Assembly (NCBI GenBank): GCA_963971535.1
Contig: CAXASK010002156.1
Coordinates: 123,654 to 187,653 of the forward strand
Length of the DNA stretch: 64,000 bases
Source of the DNA: Notolepis coatsorum
Taxonomy: Eukaryota > Chordata > Actinopteri > Aulopiformes > Paralepididae
Reading direction: 5' to 3'
The translations under genes and the position numbers were made by a program. Below, piece after piece: positions 50,276 through 61,207 of this stretch. Each line of letters starts with the position of its first letter. Position 1 is the stretch's first letter. Under the pieces are notes generated by a model, which saw only the letters and a list, made by a program, of their open reading frames with translations, had not been told where the DNA came from and made no database searches.

Positions 50276-50792
50276 GAACTAGAGGAGAGACTGATTTCCA
50301 GATTCTTCACCGTGAAACTACTGAATGTTTTGATGCTGAAACTGAGATGAAGAAACACAAAGCAGGTTTGTTAAATCAGAAGGTCCTTTGAACTTTAATG
50401 TCACCCTCTTGATCAATAGGCTCCCATTTGAGATTACGACATTGCACAATGTAATGTTTTATTCTGCATATTACCAGCCGCTTGCAGTGGTTTTATAACC
50501 AGGCTGGGCCTTGTGTGCTGCAGACGCCATCATTGTACCTAATGCTGCTGCACTGTTTCTGTCTTTATTACCTGACAGGCTGAACATAAATACACCTCTA
50601 GTTTCAGTTAAAGATGAACCCGAATCTCTTTGTCTGGAAAAACACAACAAAACACAGAGTCGTAGCAACAAGGGTCTGCTGAGGAGTAGAACTAGTCCGG
50701 CTCCACGAGCAGAACAAGATAGATGAGACGCGCATCGTAATAATAATTCAGTTCCACGTCCAGAATATGCTTTTAAACTATATTCTTTCACT

Positions 50793-51692
50793 TAAGCTTA
50801 GGCACTCTTTCGAAGTTGGTTAAGGTTAGAGTTTGTCTTAGAGCAGGGCGATAGAACCCACCTCACCCCTGCCCACTTTGCCAACCTAGGATGGCTTAGA
50901 GTAGACGACAGAGTACAGCAACTTGCAATGGGCCTGGTCTACAAGATACACTATACGACCGGGGTGCCCATGTACATGTCAAAATACTCCCCAAAGGTCA
51001 GTGAATACCACAACCACTACACCAGAGGAAGCTCAACAAATCATGTTAAACCCAGATTCGACTCAAACAAGGGACTAAACACGTTTCGCAATTATGCCAC
51101 AACAATGTGGAACGCCCTACCCAAAGCTGTAAAGGAATGTGAATCCCTGCCCACATTCAAAACCGCCCTTAAAGAGCACCTACGGGAGGCTGCAATTCGA
51201 AACTGGCCACCGTAAATGCCCAAAACCCCCACCACCTCCTAATAGACAGTCTCCTCCCCACCGCATGTATATATTCCCTCCCCGCCGTATGTATATTTCC
51301 CTCCCACCCACCCACCCCCTCCTAATGTACAGTCCCCTCCCCATCATATGTATATACTCTGTCAGGATCTAGGGGTAACAGTACTGTATATTTGAATACC
51401 GCCTATGTCACAAATGTATCAGTACTAAATACCTATATGTCCCTATGCCATAAATGTCATGTATGTTGTGTATGTCATAAATGTCTATATGAATTGAAAA
51501 TGGGGGACCCTGATGGAAACAAGACAAACGTCTTTCTCAGGTCTGCATCCCCTTAACAATTGTATGTATTGAGCCGTACTGTATTGTACCCATTCTGCAA
51601 TCTGTTAAATAAAGTTTTCATTCATTCATTCATTCAGCCCTGATTCCAAACTCTAACCTTAACCAACTTCGAAAGTGTCGCCTAAGCTTAAC
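50793..51692. mobile_element. LINE 3' fragment bracketed by ~44-bp inverted repeats
   Basis: The left arm (about 50,793-50,838, TTAAGCTTAGGCACTCTTTC...) is the near reverse complement of 51,648-51,692. Between the arms lies a LINE C-terminus (50,860-51,215) and its 3' UTR ending TAAATAAAGTTTTCATTCATTC. Arms of this kind are unexpected for a LINE. It could be a LINE piece caught in a TIR element, or an inverted duplication. Confidence 0.6.
50860..51215 (+). pseudogene. LINE ORF2 C-terminus, copy 1
   Basis: The frame reads LTPAHFANLGWLRVDDRVQQ, LAMGLVYKIHYTTGVPMYM, HYTRGSSTNHVKPRF, TMWNALPKAVKECES and FKTALKEHLREAAIRNW to a normal stop. This is the C-terminal region of an I/Nimb-like or CR1-like fish LINE. 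The first 35 residues overlap copy 2 at 52.16-52.27 kb. Confidence 0.78.
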
Positions 51693-52265
51693 CAGTGATA
51701 GATAGTGGTAGTTTGCAGGCTGGAACTAGGCAAAATCTGCATATGGCTCGCTGATAACAAACTATCATTACACATGGGCAAAACAGAGTCCATTCTCTTC
51801 GGTTCAAATAACAAACTCAGCAAGACCGACGGATTCTCAGTTACAGTGGGTGACAATATTGTCACAAGGAAAGACGAAATTACCTACCTGGGTTCCATCC
51901 TAGAGGCAAATCTTTCCTGTGACAAAATGGCATCCAATCATTTCCAATGTAATAAAAAAAGTCAACCAACAAACTAGATTCTTGTACCGGATCTCCTCTC
52001 TGGTAAACAAGAATACCCTGAAGACTCTGGCAGGAGCACTCATTCAAGGGTACTATGACTATGTGTGCACCTCATGGTACCAAAGCACCTCAAAGGCGCT
52101 TAAAACAAAATTACAAACATCACAAAACAAACTGGTCAGACTACTACTTGACCTGAACCCCAGAACCCACCTCACCCCTGCCCACTTTGCCAACCTAGGA
52201 TGGCTTAGAGTAGACGACAGAGTACAGCAACTTGCAATGGGCCTGGTCTACAAGATACACTATAC
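51693..52265 (+). pseudogene. LINE ORF2 RT tail, copy 2
   Basis: Frames 51,705-51,977 and 51,919-52,262 (shifted near 51,940) read LELGKICIWLADNKLSLHMG, KTESILFGS, ITYLGSILEANLSCDKMA, then QTRFLYRISSLVNKNTL, YYDYVCTSWYQS and LNPRTHLTPAHFANLGWLRV. It stops at HYTM, where hAT sequence begins. It is the part immediately upstream of copy 1 in the protein, so one original element appears rearranged or two copies overlap. Confidence 0.75.
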
Positions 52266-52560
52266 GATGCGTATTCTAGCTGAGGGCATGCTGAATGTGA
52301 TTTGACCAAAGCACAGTAACGTTATACCAATAGGGTCCAGCTGCAGCGCCGGAGAATCCTTGCATGCTGAATCTAGAGTATAGGGTCCAGCTGCAGCGCC
52401 GAGAATCCTTGCTGGAGCTGGAGGCTACTCGAGTATACACACAGACAGTGGAGCTGTTTGCAGATAGTGAGCATTTTGACTTGTTGCGTGGTGGCGATGT
52501 CTCGCAGATAATACAACTACAAGTATGATTATATAATATATATATTTTATAAAAAAAAAA
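52266..52560 (+). mobile_element. hAT fragment (TAGGGATGCCCCGATC family), interior piece 1
   Basis: It shares GATGCGTATTC(T/G)AGCTGAGGGC, TCCAGCTGCAGCGCCG-GAGAATCC and GCGTGGTGGCGATGTCTCGC with 55,661-55,880, and inverted with 53,090-53,330. A partial 55-bp duplication (AGGGTCCAGCTGCAGCGCCG) lies at 52,330-52,410. Terminal repeats are not identified for this piece. Confidence 0.6.
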
Positions 52561-52639
52561 TTGGCTGGTAAGAAATATGCTTGGCGGGTAGATTCTTCCC
52601 ATCTACCCGCCACTGGCCGGTGAGTCAAAAAGTTTATTT

Positions 52640-52729
52640 CGCTCCCTGCCCCTCCAGCACCAGTCTCTCAGTTAGTTGGTACAGACTGAGGCCCCTCCAG
52701 CACCAGTCTCTGAGTTAGTTGGTACAGAC
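52640..52729. repeat. Two ~47-bp tandem units
   Basis: CCCCTCCAGCACCAGTCTCT(C/G)AGTTAGTTGGTACAGACTGAGG is repeated twice. A third, CCAGTACCAGTCTCACAGTTAG, lies beyond the hAT insertion at 54,865-54,895, so the hAT landed inside the array. Confidence 0.8.
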
Positions 52730-54851
52730 TAGGGATGCACAATATTGATTTTTTTGACACCGATACCGATAACTTTATGCTCCTCAAGCCGATAACCGAT
52801 ATCGATAACCGATATTTATTGTATTATAATTTTTTTTTAAATGTATATATATTTTTTTTTATCAATTCTTTTTTCAACATGAAATCACAATACAATAATA
52901 ATACATAAAAAGACTTCCCAGGACAATAACTGCCCCGATCACGTTTTTTGCCACCGATACCGATCACCGATCGCCGTGAGCCATATCGGCCGATACCGAT
53001 CCGATACCGATCGTTTTTGATTAAAAAGAAATTAAAAATTATTTTATATAAAGTTTTTTTTTTTTAATAAAATATATATATTATATAATTAGACTTGTAC
53101 TTGTATTATCTGCGAGACATCGCCACCACGCAACAAGTCAAAATGCTCGCTATCTGCAAACAGCTCCACTGTCTGTGTGTACTCTAGTAGCCTCCAGCTC
53201 CAAAAAGGATTCTCCGGCGCTGCAGCGGGACCCTATTATTGGTAACGTTATGCTTTGGTCATTTCACATTCAGCAAGCCCTCAGCTCGAATACGCATTAA
53301 ATCAATGTTATAAGACATTGATATCAAGAGCTATCTGTAGCTACTGCTAGCCGGCTAGATGACGTTAAGACAGAACTTTAGTTCAATGGGACATTTCGTT
53401 TTGAACAGTAAACTAACGTCAGCTAACGCAAGCTAACGCAAGCTACCGGAGGTATGAACATGGACTACTAGATTTTCTGGATCATTTGTTGATATCAGGA
53501 GCTATCGGTAGCTAGCCGGCTAAATACCGTTAGACAATGCCTACTAAACGTGAATAGTTGACTGGGTAATTTTGTTTAAACAGTAACGATAGCTAGGTAG
53601 CTAACGTTAGCGCAGGTCGAATGCACTACAGACTCGAGCAGAGGAGCCGCACCTCTTTGTTTACAAACTCTACACGGGGCGGGCGGGGCTAGGGAGGAGG
53701 AGCAGTTTGCAGGTCCTGTGCGTCTGAGACAAGCGAGTGAGATATCCACTTGATCAGTTTCCGCGATCGGCGAATATGACTCATTATCGCAATTCCCCGA
53801 TCGCATATTTATACTGATTATCGGCCGATAACGATCGGTGGCCGATCGATCGGGGCATCCCTACTTAACACCAACTTAAATGTGACCTAACCAGACAACA
53901 GAAACAAAAGCCAAGACAACAGTTTTGACTGATAAAGTGACCATATTTATTTTTCCAAATGAAAAATCACAATCCGTCAACAACTTGTAATACATCCAAC
54001 CTAAGACGCTCAAAGCTTTTTGTTCTTCTTTTTTCAAAGCGGAGCCTTGAAAAAAAAGGCTTTGAGTGGACACATCACCACCACAACAAGTCACCTGCGG
54101 CATCACCACCGCTATGATGGCGTTAAAAGCCTACGACGCTAGAAGCTAGAAGCTGCTGTGAATCCAAAGCCAGCTATTGACAAGTCGTTTGCTAAATTAA
54201 AGAAGTTTGACAGAAATTACCCAAGGGCTCAAGCCGCTAGCTTTTAAGCAGTCCTTGGTGGTGCAAATTAACCTGGCTACTACGGAGCAATAAGTGACTG
54301 CGTTCAACCAAGGGTTGCATCACAGCCATGGAAGGGGCTAGCTTTGCTTAGCTCCTCGCGTCGTCGTAGGCTTCTAAGTTAACACAATAACACACCGTCG
54401 TAGCGGTGGTGATGCCGCAGGTGACCCGTCAGGCTGGATGTATTACAAGTTGTTGCCCTTTTCCCTCCTTGTGGAACTTCTGCATTGCATTTATTACAAA
54501 TAGCAAGCAAACTTTTTCCTCTGAAATTCCGAGTACCGACGCGGCCATCTTTGTTTTAACGTCCGCGCTGATTCAGAAACTTACGTGGCTACGTCACAGC
54601 CAAGAAAGGGAGCGCTGGATTTGTGTAAAACGCCCTGTTCCTAAACCACACGCTGTCAGTCGTACCACAGTACTTGCAAAACGGGATGAGCCTACAGTCA
54701 AAACAAACGCACTTCATTCCAATTCACCCACACGGCATTTTCTTTTACCAAAAAATATATTATATTATCGGAGCTATTAATAACGTTATCGGGTTTATCG
54801 GGATGATGTCATAATTGCTGATATCGGCCCGATAATTATCGTGCATCCCTA
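52730..54851. mobile_element. hAT element, 2,122 bp, with nested hAT
   Basis: Termini are TAGGGATGCAC and GTGCATCCCTA, with an exact 8-bp target duplication GTACAGAC at 52,722-52,729 and 54,852-54,859. Near the ends are many CCGATA / TATCGG motifs. No transposase frame is seen. Another hAT interrupts the left part, and a foldback segment lies in the right part (53,978-54,450: AACTTGTAATACATCC and its inverse, GCGGCATCACCACCGCTA and its inverse). Confidence 0.9.
52931..53863 (-). mobile_element. Nested hAT (TAGGGATGCCCCGATC family)
   Basis: The left part GCCCCGATCACGTTTTTTGC and the right end GATCGGGGCATCCCTA are inverted. The interior is the reverse complement of 55,661-56,056. The first TAGGGAT bases of the left end are missing, so the target duplication cannot be checked. 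Confidence 0.7.
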
Positions 54852-55018
54852 GTACAGACTGAGGCCCCTCCAGTACCAGTCTCACAGTTAGTTGCTGTGC
54901 CTCAAGCAACAAGCCACCACTACCAAGCCAGCAACCATCAGAATCAGAAAGGTGTTTATTGCCAAGTTTATGTTTATTAGGATCCCCATTCGTCATCACC
55001 AATGTGTTGACTATTCTT

Positions 55019-55660
55019 TAGGGGTGGACGGTATAAACGGTATACGGTATAAACGGTATGAATTTGCTCTACGGTATGGATTTTGACTATACCGTGTAAC
55101 CGGTAGTGCAGCTCTAAAATAGCAATGACGTCATGTAACCACAGCGCGACTATTTCACTCGCATTTGCCCCTAAAAATAGATAGAATTTGTCATAGATAA
55201 TAGATATGTGCGAACTGGAAAAAGTTATTTAGGAGGCTTCGCGCAGTGGGCGTGCCAGCCCCTACCGCACGCATGTAAACACGGGTCTAGTAGTCTAGTG
55301 GGACGGGACACGGGAGGACGTCGGCGTCTCCCTGAGCTAACGTTAGCATAGCTACCATTACAAAATGACCCAGACAACTATTCACTTTTAGTTTAATACA
55401 CGATGAGGCATTGTCTAACCGAACGGTATCTAGCCGGCCAGCTACCGATAGCTCCTGACATCAACAAACGCCGGCTCTAGCAAGTATAGTAGGTAGGTAT
55501 GATACCTGTTAGCTGTTAGCTCACGTTAGCGCAAGTTAGTTCACTGTTAAAAACGAAATGTCCCATTGAACTAAATAATTCACTGAGGCGTTGTATTAAC
55601 GTTATATATCCGGCTAGCAGTAGCTACAGATAGCTCCTGATATCAATGTCTTATAACACT
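55019..55660. mobile_element. hAT-like debris (TAGGGGTGGACGGTATA start)
   Basis: TTAGGGGTGGACGGTATAAA at 55,018 followed by repeats of ACGGTATA is a known style of fish hAT terminus. No partner end is found before the next element. GTTAGC/GCTAAC-rich sequence around 55,340-55,560 resembles 53,340-53,600 in inverted order. 54,960-55,018 carries scraps of LINE 3' tails (TTTATTGCCAAGTTTATGTT). Confidence 0.5.
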
Positions 55661-56056
55661 GATTCGATGCGTATTCGAGCTGAGGGCTTGCTGAGCACAG
55701 TTAAGTAACGTTATACCAATAGTCCAGGTGCAGCGCCGGAGAATCCTGGCCGTAGCTCGAGGCTACTCGAGTATAGGTCCAGCTGCAGCTCCGGAGAATC
55801 CTGGCTGTAGCTGGAGGCTACTAGAGTACACACAGACAGTGGAGCTTGTTGCGTGGTGGCGATGTCTCGCAGATAATACAAGTACAAGTCTAATTATATA
55901 ATATATATATTTTATAAAAAAAAAAAAGATTATATAAAATAAATTTGTATTTCTTTTAATCAAAAACGATCGGTATCGGATCGGTATCGGCCGATATGGC
56001 TCACGGCGATCGGTGATCGGTATCGGTGGCAAAAAACGTGATCGGGGCATCCCTAG
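55661..56056 (+). mobile_element. hAT fragment with right terminus
   Basis: It ends GTGATCGGGGCATCCCTA at 56,056. The interior is shared with 52,266-52,560 and, inverted, with 53,090-53,330. The sequence directly after is internal L2 coding sequence, so this hAT inserted in an L2 copy (L2-5). A short duplication of about 50 bp (GGTCCAG-TGCAGC-CCGGAG) is present. Confidence 0.75.
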
Positions 56057-56331
56057 ATGAGACAAAAGCATGAATCAGGGTTTCAGCATCAGCCAGAGTT
56101 AAAATGGGGCGAATTTTTGCGATATTACGAAGATGGAAGAATGCAATTTTGGTGACATTTTTTATATGTGCATTAAATGAGAGGGAGGAATCAAAAATGA
56201 CTCGAGGTTTTTTATGGTGGAGCTCTGGGATACATGACAGGTATCAAAGTTGAGGGAGATGTCCTGAAACAGGCCTCTGTGGTTTGGGGGGCCAACAATT
56301 AACATCTCAGTTTTATCTGCATTAAGGAGTA
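56057..56331 (-). pseudogene. L2-5: internal ORF2 fragment between two hAT insertions
   Basis: It corresponds to 36,386-36,660 of L2-2. The minus strand reads LLNADKTEMLIVGPPNHRGL, FQDISLNFDTCHVSQSSTI and, after a one-base loss, VTKIAFFHLRNIAKIRPIL. Both ends stop precisely at hAT termini. The rest of this L2 copy is not in the window. Confidence 0.85.
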
Positions 56332-56557
56332 GTGTTGTCAAAAATATCGAAGTATCGATACATATCGATACTGAATATTTAAAACGGCTTCGATACTCAT
56401 TTCCCGAAATACCGATACTTTCTGCAGTATCGGTACCAGCTGGCGAGTGTTCTACAGCAAGTTGTTGACGCGCTGTTCCGCCTGCTCCGAGTCCAGCCCT
56501 CCCCCTCACAGAGCAGTCTTCAGTTTGAATTTGTAAACAAGAGCTTTTAGCTGAAAA

Positions 56558-56800
56558 TGATGGCAAATGCAGAGCCTCCGCAACTTGTGCTTGTGGATAA
56601 AGAAAACAGCAGAAGTGCTGTTTGGAGGTACTTCGGGTTTGAAGTAAACAACGAAGGACAAGTTAAAGCTTCCCCAATGCTATTTGCAAGCGGTGTTAGA
56701 GCAGTGCCAGCGCGGATCTCCATAAAGAAATGAAAGAGGTTCGTGACAGCTGCTCTTTCAACGTCACTGTGACTGAAGCATTAAACCATTAACTCTAGTT
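56558..56800 (+). pseudogene. hAT/ZBED transposase N-terminal remnant
   Basis: The frame reads MMANAEPPQLVLVDKENSRS then AVWRYFGFEVNNEGQVKASP, the start of the BED-type zinc finger seen in hAT transposases. The finger's cysteines and histidine do not follow; after ASP the sequence jumps to LHKEMKEVRDSCSFNVTVTE-like coding in another frame. The catalytic core is absent, so it is a deletion derivative. Confidence 0.65.
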
Positions 56801-57295
56801 TAATACATGATACGTTGTCTACTGATGGCGCATAATATCAACAGCTGATTCGTTGTAACGTTACAGCTACCAGCTAACGTTAGCTACTGCTAGCAGTTAG
56901 CTCCCTTAGCTTAGCTGGCCACCGTTATAATTACTGCATGGAAACGGAGTAACGTTAACGTGTAAACGTTATGTCGAGGTCATACAATACTACAGTCAGG
57001 GGAGGAAACTAACTTTTTGGCTTACCAGCCAACTGGCGGGTATCTGATTTTTTTTACCAGCCAAATAGATTTTTTACCAGACAAAAAAAATCGCTAATTG
57101 TGATAATTACTTCTTTGTACGTCTTCGTCTAAATTGATTTTCAATCATAGTAAATTAATCACACTGTCTCTACTCTTCAAAATATTACATCATTAAATCA
57201 CATATTAACATGAAAGAGGGAACTATTCTGGACTGGGTTGGGCTGAACTGGGCAGTGAAAGATGCTGGGTTGGGCTGGTCTAGGTTATACTGAAT

Positions 57296-57445
57296 GATGA
57301 ATTGAAAATGAATTGAAAATGGGGGACCCTGATGTAAACAAGACGAAAGTCTTTCTCTGGTCTGCATCCCCTTAACAATTGCATGTATTGAGCCGTACTG
57401 TACTGTACCCATTCTGCAATCTGTTAAATAAAGTTTTCATTCATC
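57296..57445 (+). mobile_element. LINE 3' scrap 1
   Basis: TTGAAAATGGGGGACCCTGA to TAAATAAAGTTTTCATTCAT matches the 3' UTR at 51,493-51,625. Only about 140 bp is kept. Confidence 0.8.
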
Positions 57446-57561
57446 ACAGCTCAACTACTAGGAATGTGTGTCTGACTCTTAAGTGCAGGAAATATTCATC
57501 AGAAAGGGGGGACATGATGGAGGGAATGGAAAGAGCAGGTTTGACAGGAGCAGGGTTGAAG

Positions 57562-57705
57562 GGATTGATTGATTGAAAAGTTTCTTAACAGATTGCAGAA
57601 TGGGTACAGTACAGTTCAATACATACAATTGTTAAGGGGATGCAGACCAGAGAAAGACTTTCGTCTTGTTTACATCAGGGTCCCCCATTTTTAATTCATC
57701 ATAAC
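57562..57705 (-). mobile_element. LINE 3' scrap 2
   Basis: Reverse complement of the same 3' UTR, opening with a GATTGATTGATTG tail. Confidence 0.8.
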
Positions 57706-57751
57706 ATATTGGAGTGTGGAGGAAGTGGACAAGGCATTAAGCAAACAGGAC

Positions 57752-57890
57752 TGAAATGGGGGACCCTGATGTAAACAAGACTAAAGTCCTTCTCTGGTCT
57801 GCATCCCCTTAACAATTGTGTGTATTGAGCTGTACTGTATTGTACCCATTCTGCAATCTGTTAATAAAGTTTTCAATCAATCAATCAATA
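57752..57890 (+). mobile_element. LINE 3' scrap 3
   Basis: Same 3' UTR in plus orientation, ending AATAAAGTTTTCAATCAATC. Tails differ between scraps (TTCA versus TCAA units), as expected for separate retropositions. Confidence 0.8.
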
Positions 57891-57899
57891 CTGGGTTGG

Positions 57900-58690
57900 G
57901 CAGTGAAAGAACCAAGCATTTCACTGTAATGTAATAGCTAAATAAAACAACTTGAACTTGACTTGTTACATTTGCACTCTGGTTGTATGCCAAATGTATT
58001 CTGGTTGTACTGTACTTGTGCTGTAAGATGACAATACATTGGAACCGAATCGACAACGCTAGGGGTTCAGCAGGTGTGTTCTGAATGCCAAATATGACAA
58101 CATCACCGTTGTGAAGGGCATATGGGCGAGTGGTGATATGCTGGGAAACCCGGTAATAATAAAATGTCACTCGGCTGCATTTAAGCAAAGCCGCTCAGTA
58201 TAGTCGTCCACTATGTTGAATGCGCGTTATGGTAGCTTGTTACATGCTAGGTAGCTAGCCGGCTAATGCTGGTTGACTGTCATTCTCATCCGACTCGAAG
58301 GAGACGCGTCGCGTGCTGTTGTTCGCCCCCATGTCAGACCGCACCGATATCCGAAAGCGACGACTCTACATGCAATTATTTTCATCCACTCATGTGTTTT
58401 TGTAAGTTTGTCTACGTTGTCAAGCCGGCTGCCGGTGGCAGGAGTTAGTAGGTCTGCGCGCAGTGGTATGTCCACTTCCCCTAGATGGGCGTCATCTTCT
58501 AGAAAACGAGTGTTCATTGGAGGAGCTTAGAGCGCATCTGTACAACGATGATGTTCATTGGTTATGGTCTGATTATTATGTGGCGCAAATGGGAGGAATC
58601 AAGGGGGGAGTCAGAGTTCGGTTTGTGTCAGTGAGCGAATCAGCAGATTGCAGAATGATTTTTTTGTTTTGTTTTGTAATTACTAGTACT
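57900..58690. other. hAT interior without recognised gene
   Basis: It includes several small frames, none with a familiar motif. It may hold host-derived sequence captured by the hAT, but I cannot show this. Confidence 0.3.
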
Positions 58691-58883
58691 CGCCAGACTG
58701 GCGAGTGCTCTTCATGAATTACTCGCCAAACGTAAAAAATACTCGCAATTGGCGAGTAAAGTGGCCTAATTTCCTCCCCTGACTACAGTCGACATAAGGT
58801 TAACGTTACCCCGTTTCCATCAAGTGTTTAAATAGCAGCAATCTTGTTGAAAATGTAACGTTATTAAAATGCTCCGAGCATAG

Positions 58884-58916
58884 CCTCTCTCTCTCTCTGT
58901 CTCTCTCTCTATCTAC

Positions 58917-58963
<47 letters not shown>
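58884..58963. repeat. (CT)n microsatellite with interruptions
   Basis: Dinucleotide run, interrupted by GT and ATCTACCG. Confidence 0.95.
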
Positions 58964-58966
<3 letters not shown>

Positions 58967-59158
58967 TGCTCTCGTTATCTTTAAATAAAAATCGAAACTG
59001 TTACTAACTGTTCAGTTTGTGAGGTACATGCAACACAGATTACAGTGTTTACATCTGTCTGCTTGAGAAAATACCATGTTCTGCATTTGCAATAAAAATG
59101 ATTGAAGTGAGATGAACAGTTATTTTTAAATGTGTGATCTAAAGATAAACAAAGGGTT

Positions 59159-59960
59159 TTTAAATACATTTGCCTGTGCACACATTTCTCTAAAACCTGA
59201 GCTGACTTCACTGTGTTCTTGCTGAGTAATGTAAGTTAGTAGTCAATCCATTGTATATTTTGATAATTGTTTGTTGTTAATCAATCAGGCTCTGTGCAAC
59301 CCCATTGGGTTTGACTTGAGCAGCCTGTGGTAATTAGTCCAATCAGTCAGAGGCAAAGCTTGTTTAAATACATTTGCCTGTGCACACATTTCTCTAAAAC
59401 CTGAGCTGACTTCACTGTGTTCTTGCTGAGTAATGTAAGTTAGTAGTCAATCCATTGTATATTTTGATAATTGTTTGTTGTTAATCAATCAGGCTCTGTG
59501 CAACCCCATTGGGTTTGACTTGAGCAGCCTGTGGTAATTAGTCCAATCAGTCAGAGGCAAAGCTTGTTTAAATACATTTGCCTGTGCACACATTTCTCTA
59601 AAACCTGAGCTGACTTCACTGTGTTCTTGCTGAGTAATGTAAGTTAGTAGTCAATCCATTGTATATTTTGATAATTGTTTGTTGTTAATCAATCAGGCTC
59701 TGTGCAACCCCATTGGGTTTGACTTGAGCAGCCTGTGGTAATTAGTCCAATCAGTCAGAGGCAAAGCTTGTTTAAATACATTTGCCTGTGCACACATTTC
59801 TCTAAAACCTGAGCTGACTTCACTGTGTTCTTGCTGAGTAATGTAAGTTAGTAGTCAATCCATTGTATATTTTGATAATTGTTTGTTGTTAATCAATCAG
59901 GCTCTGTGCAACCCCATTGGGTTTGACTTGAGCAGCCTGTGGTAATTAGTCCAATCAGCC
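59159..59960 (+). repeat. 204-bp tandem 5' monomers of L2-4, about 3.9 copies
   Basis: The marker TCCAATCAGTCAG falls at 59,338, 59,542, 59,746 and (as TCCAATCAGCC) 59,950, i.e. exact 204-bp spacing. The first unit is cut at 59,159. Confidence 0.93.
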
Positions 59961-60289
59961 AATAGGGATTTAAGTGTAGTCTATCGAAGCGCCAGCAGAG
60001 CGCCGGCGACCGACTAAGACAGACAAAGACTTGGAGTTTTCCTGCTGGAGTTAGCCGAGGAGGCAACCGAGTGCACTAGAGTATCTACTGCCCCTCACCT
60101 GCCCTCCTCTAGCAGGCCACTCCTTTGTACCTGCATTTTCTGGTCTTGCCTTGTTAGCTTGTCAACTTACTCGACCCACTGGTTTTAGCTCATTAGCTAA
60201 ACCTTCAATCGGCTTCATACACATAGCCTTTAGCAGTTGATCCATAGTACTTCGTATCTTTATTTGTTCCTGCTCTACCTGGTGTAAGC

Positions 60290-61144
60290 ATGGCTATGTG
60301 TTCTGTCTGTCCTGTCTGTCCCTCTCTCCTAGAAAGGTTAACTCTGTTAGAGAGTCGTGTCCTTGAACTTGAGTCAGGAAAACAGTCAGCTTTAGACGTC
60401 TTGGACACTATAGGCTTTTCTGAGGAGCCTCTAGCGGGGTCTTCTCGTCTGGAGAGTCCCAGACATAGTGCTCAGGACAAGGCCTTTGCGCCCACTACGA
60501 AGCGGCAGTGTAACCGCCCGGCCTCGGCCTCAACAGCACCTGCTCCGCAACATGATTTTACACGTGTTGCGGGTTCCGGTCCCAGTACGCAGCCGGTTCC
60601 ACTGCAACCCCGTCGTTCCGTCCTTGTGATTGGCGACTCCATCACCCGGCATATTTTGCTAGACAAGCCAGCCGAGATCAAATGTTATGGGGGAGCCAGA
60701 GCTACCGACATTGAAGCCAACCTGAGATTTCTGGCGAATAGCATAGTCAAGGCAAAAGGTAACCCACGTATCACACCCACTGAAGATAAATTCGACCATA
60801 TTGTTATACACGTCGGAAATAATGACTGTAGGATGAAAGTCTCTGAGGTCACAAAGATCAACATAGTTAGGCTTTCTGACCTCGCCAGAAAGATGAGTCG
60901 GCATCGAGTAATCTTCTCTGGCCCCCTGCCTGTAAACCGGCATGATGATGAGTTCGTGAGTAGGACAGCTTCTCTACACCGATGGCTGGAAAAATACTGT
61001 AAAGAACAGGGCTTAGGGTTCGTGGATAATTGGTCCTCTTTCTGGGGGCACCCTGGCTTGCTGAGAAAGGACGGCGTGCATCCTAACATGCAAGGCGCCT
61101 CTCTCTTATCTCGCAATATAGACAAGATTATAGCTTCGGGCTGA
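60290..61144 (+). CDS. L2 ORF1: coiled coil plus SGNH esterase, intact (L2-4)
   Basis: 284 residues, same length as in L2-2, differing at a few residues (for example GKQSALD versus GKRSALD, RPASAST versus RSALAST, FWGHPG versus FWGRPG). Esterase blocks LVIGDSITRH, IHVGNNDCR and DGVHPNMQGA are all kept. It starts at the ATG at 60,290, after the 5' leader, with ORF2 63 bp downstream of its stop. Confidence 0.9.
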   Translation: MAMCSVCPVCPSLLERLTLLESRVLELESGKQSALDVLDTIGFSEEPLAGSSRLESPRHSAQDKAFAPTTKRQCNRPASASTAPAPQHDFTRVAGSGPSTQPVPLQPRRSVLVIGDSITRHILLDKPAEIKCYGGARATDIEANLRFLANSIVKAKGNPRITPTEDKFDHIVIHVGNNDCRMKVSEVTKINIVRLSDLARKMSRHRVIFSGPLPVNRHDDEFVSRTASLHRWLEKYCKEQGLGFVDNWSSFWGHPGLLRKDGVHPNMQGASLLSRNIDKIIASG

Positions 61145-61207
61145 CAGCCACCCCACAAGCATGCCAGGGTGCAGGCTCTTAGCGAGCCTGCTAGTCATGC
61201 TAAACTG

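Larger units (their letters stand above)
56997..58781. mobile_element. hAT element, 1,785 bp (CAGGGGAGGAAA termini)
   Basis: Ends are CAGGGGAGGAAA and TTTCCTCCCCTG. An exact 8-bp target duplication ACTACAGT lies at 56,989-56,996 and 58,782-58,789. It contains ACTCGCCA / TGGCGAGT repeats near the ends. No transposase frame. It carries three short LINE 3' scraps in its left half. A degenerate related end may lie at about 52,560-52,655. Confidence 0.93.
56332..59158 (+). mobile_element. hAT element (TAGTGTTGTC family), left terminus and interior, interrupted
   Basis: It starts TAGTGTTGTCAAAAATATCG at the L2-5 junction, followed by ATCGATA motifs, then a transposase N-terminal remnant (56,558-56,800) and GTTAGC-rich sequence. 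Another hAT (56,997-58,781) interrupts it and the sequence resumes at 58,782. It is cut by L2-4 at 59,159. The right terminus and the matching 8-bp duplication (TTAAGGAG expected) should lie beyond 64,000. Confidence 0.65.
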
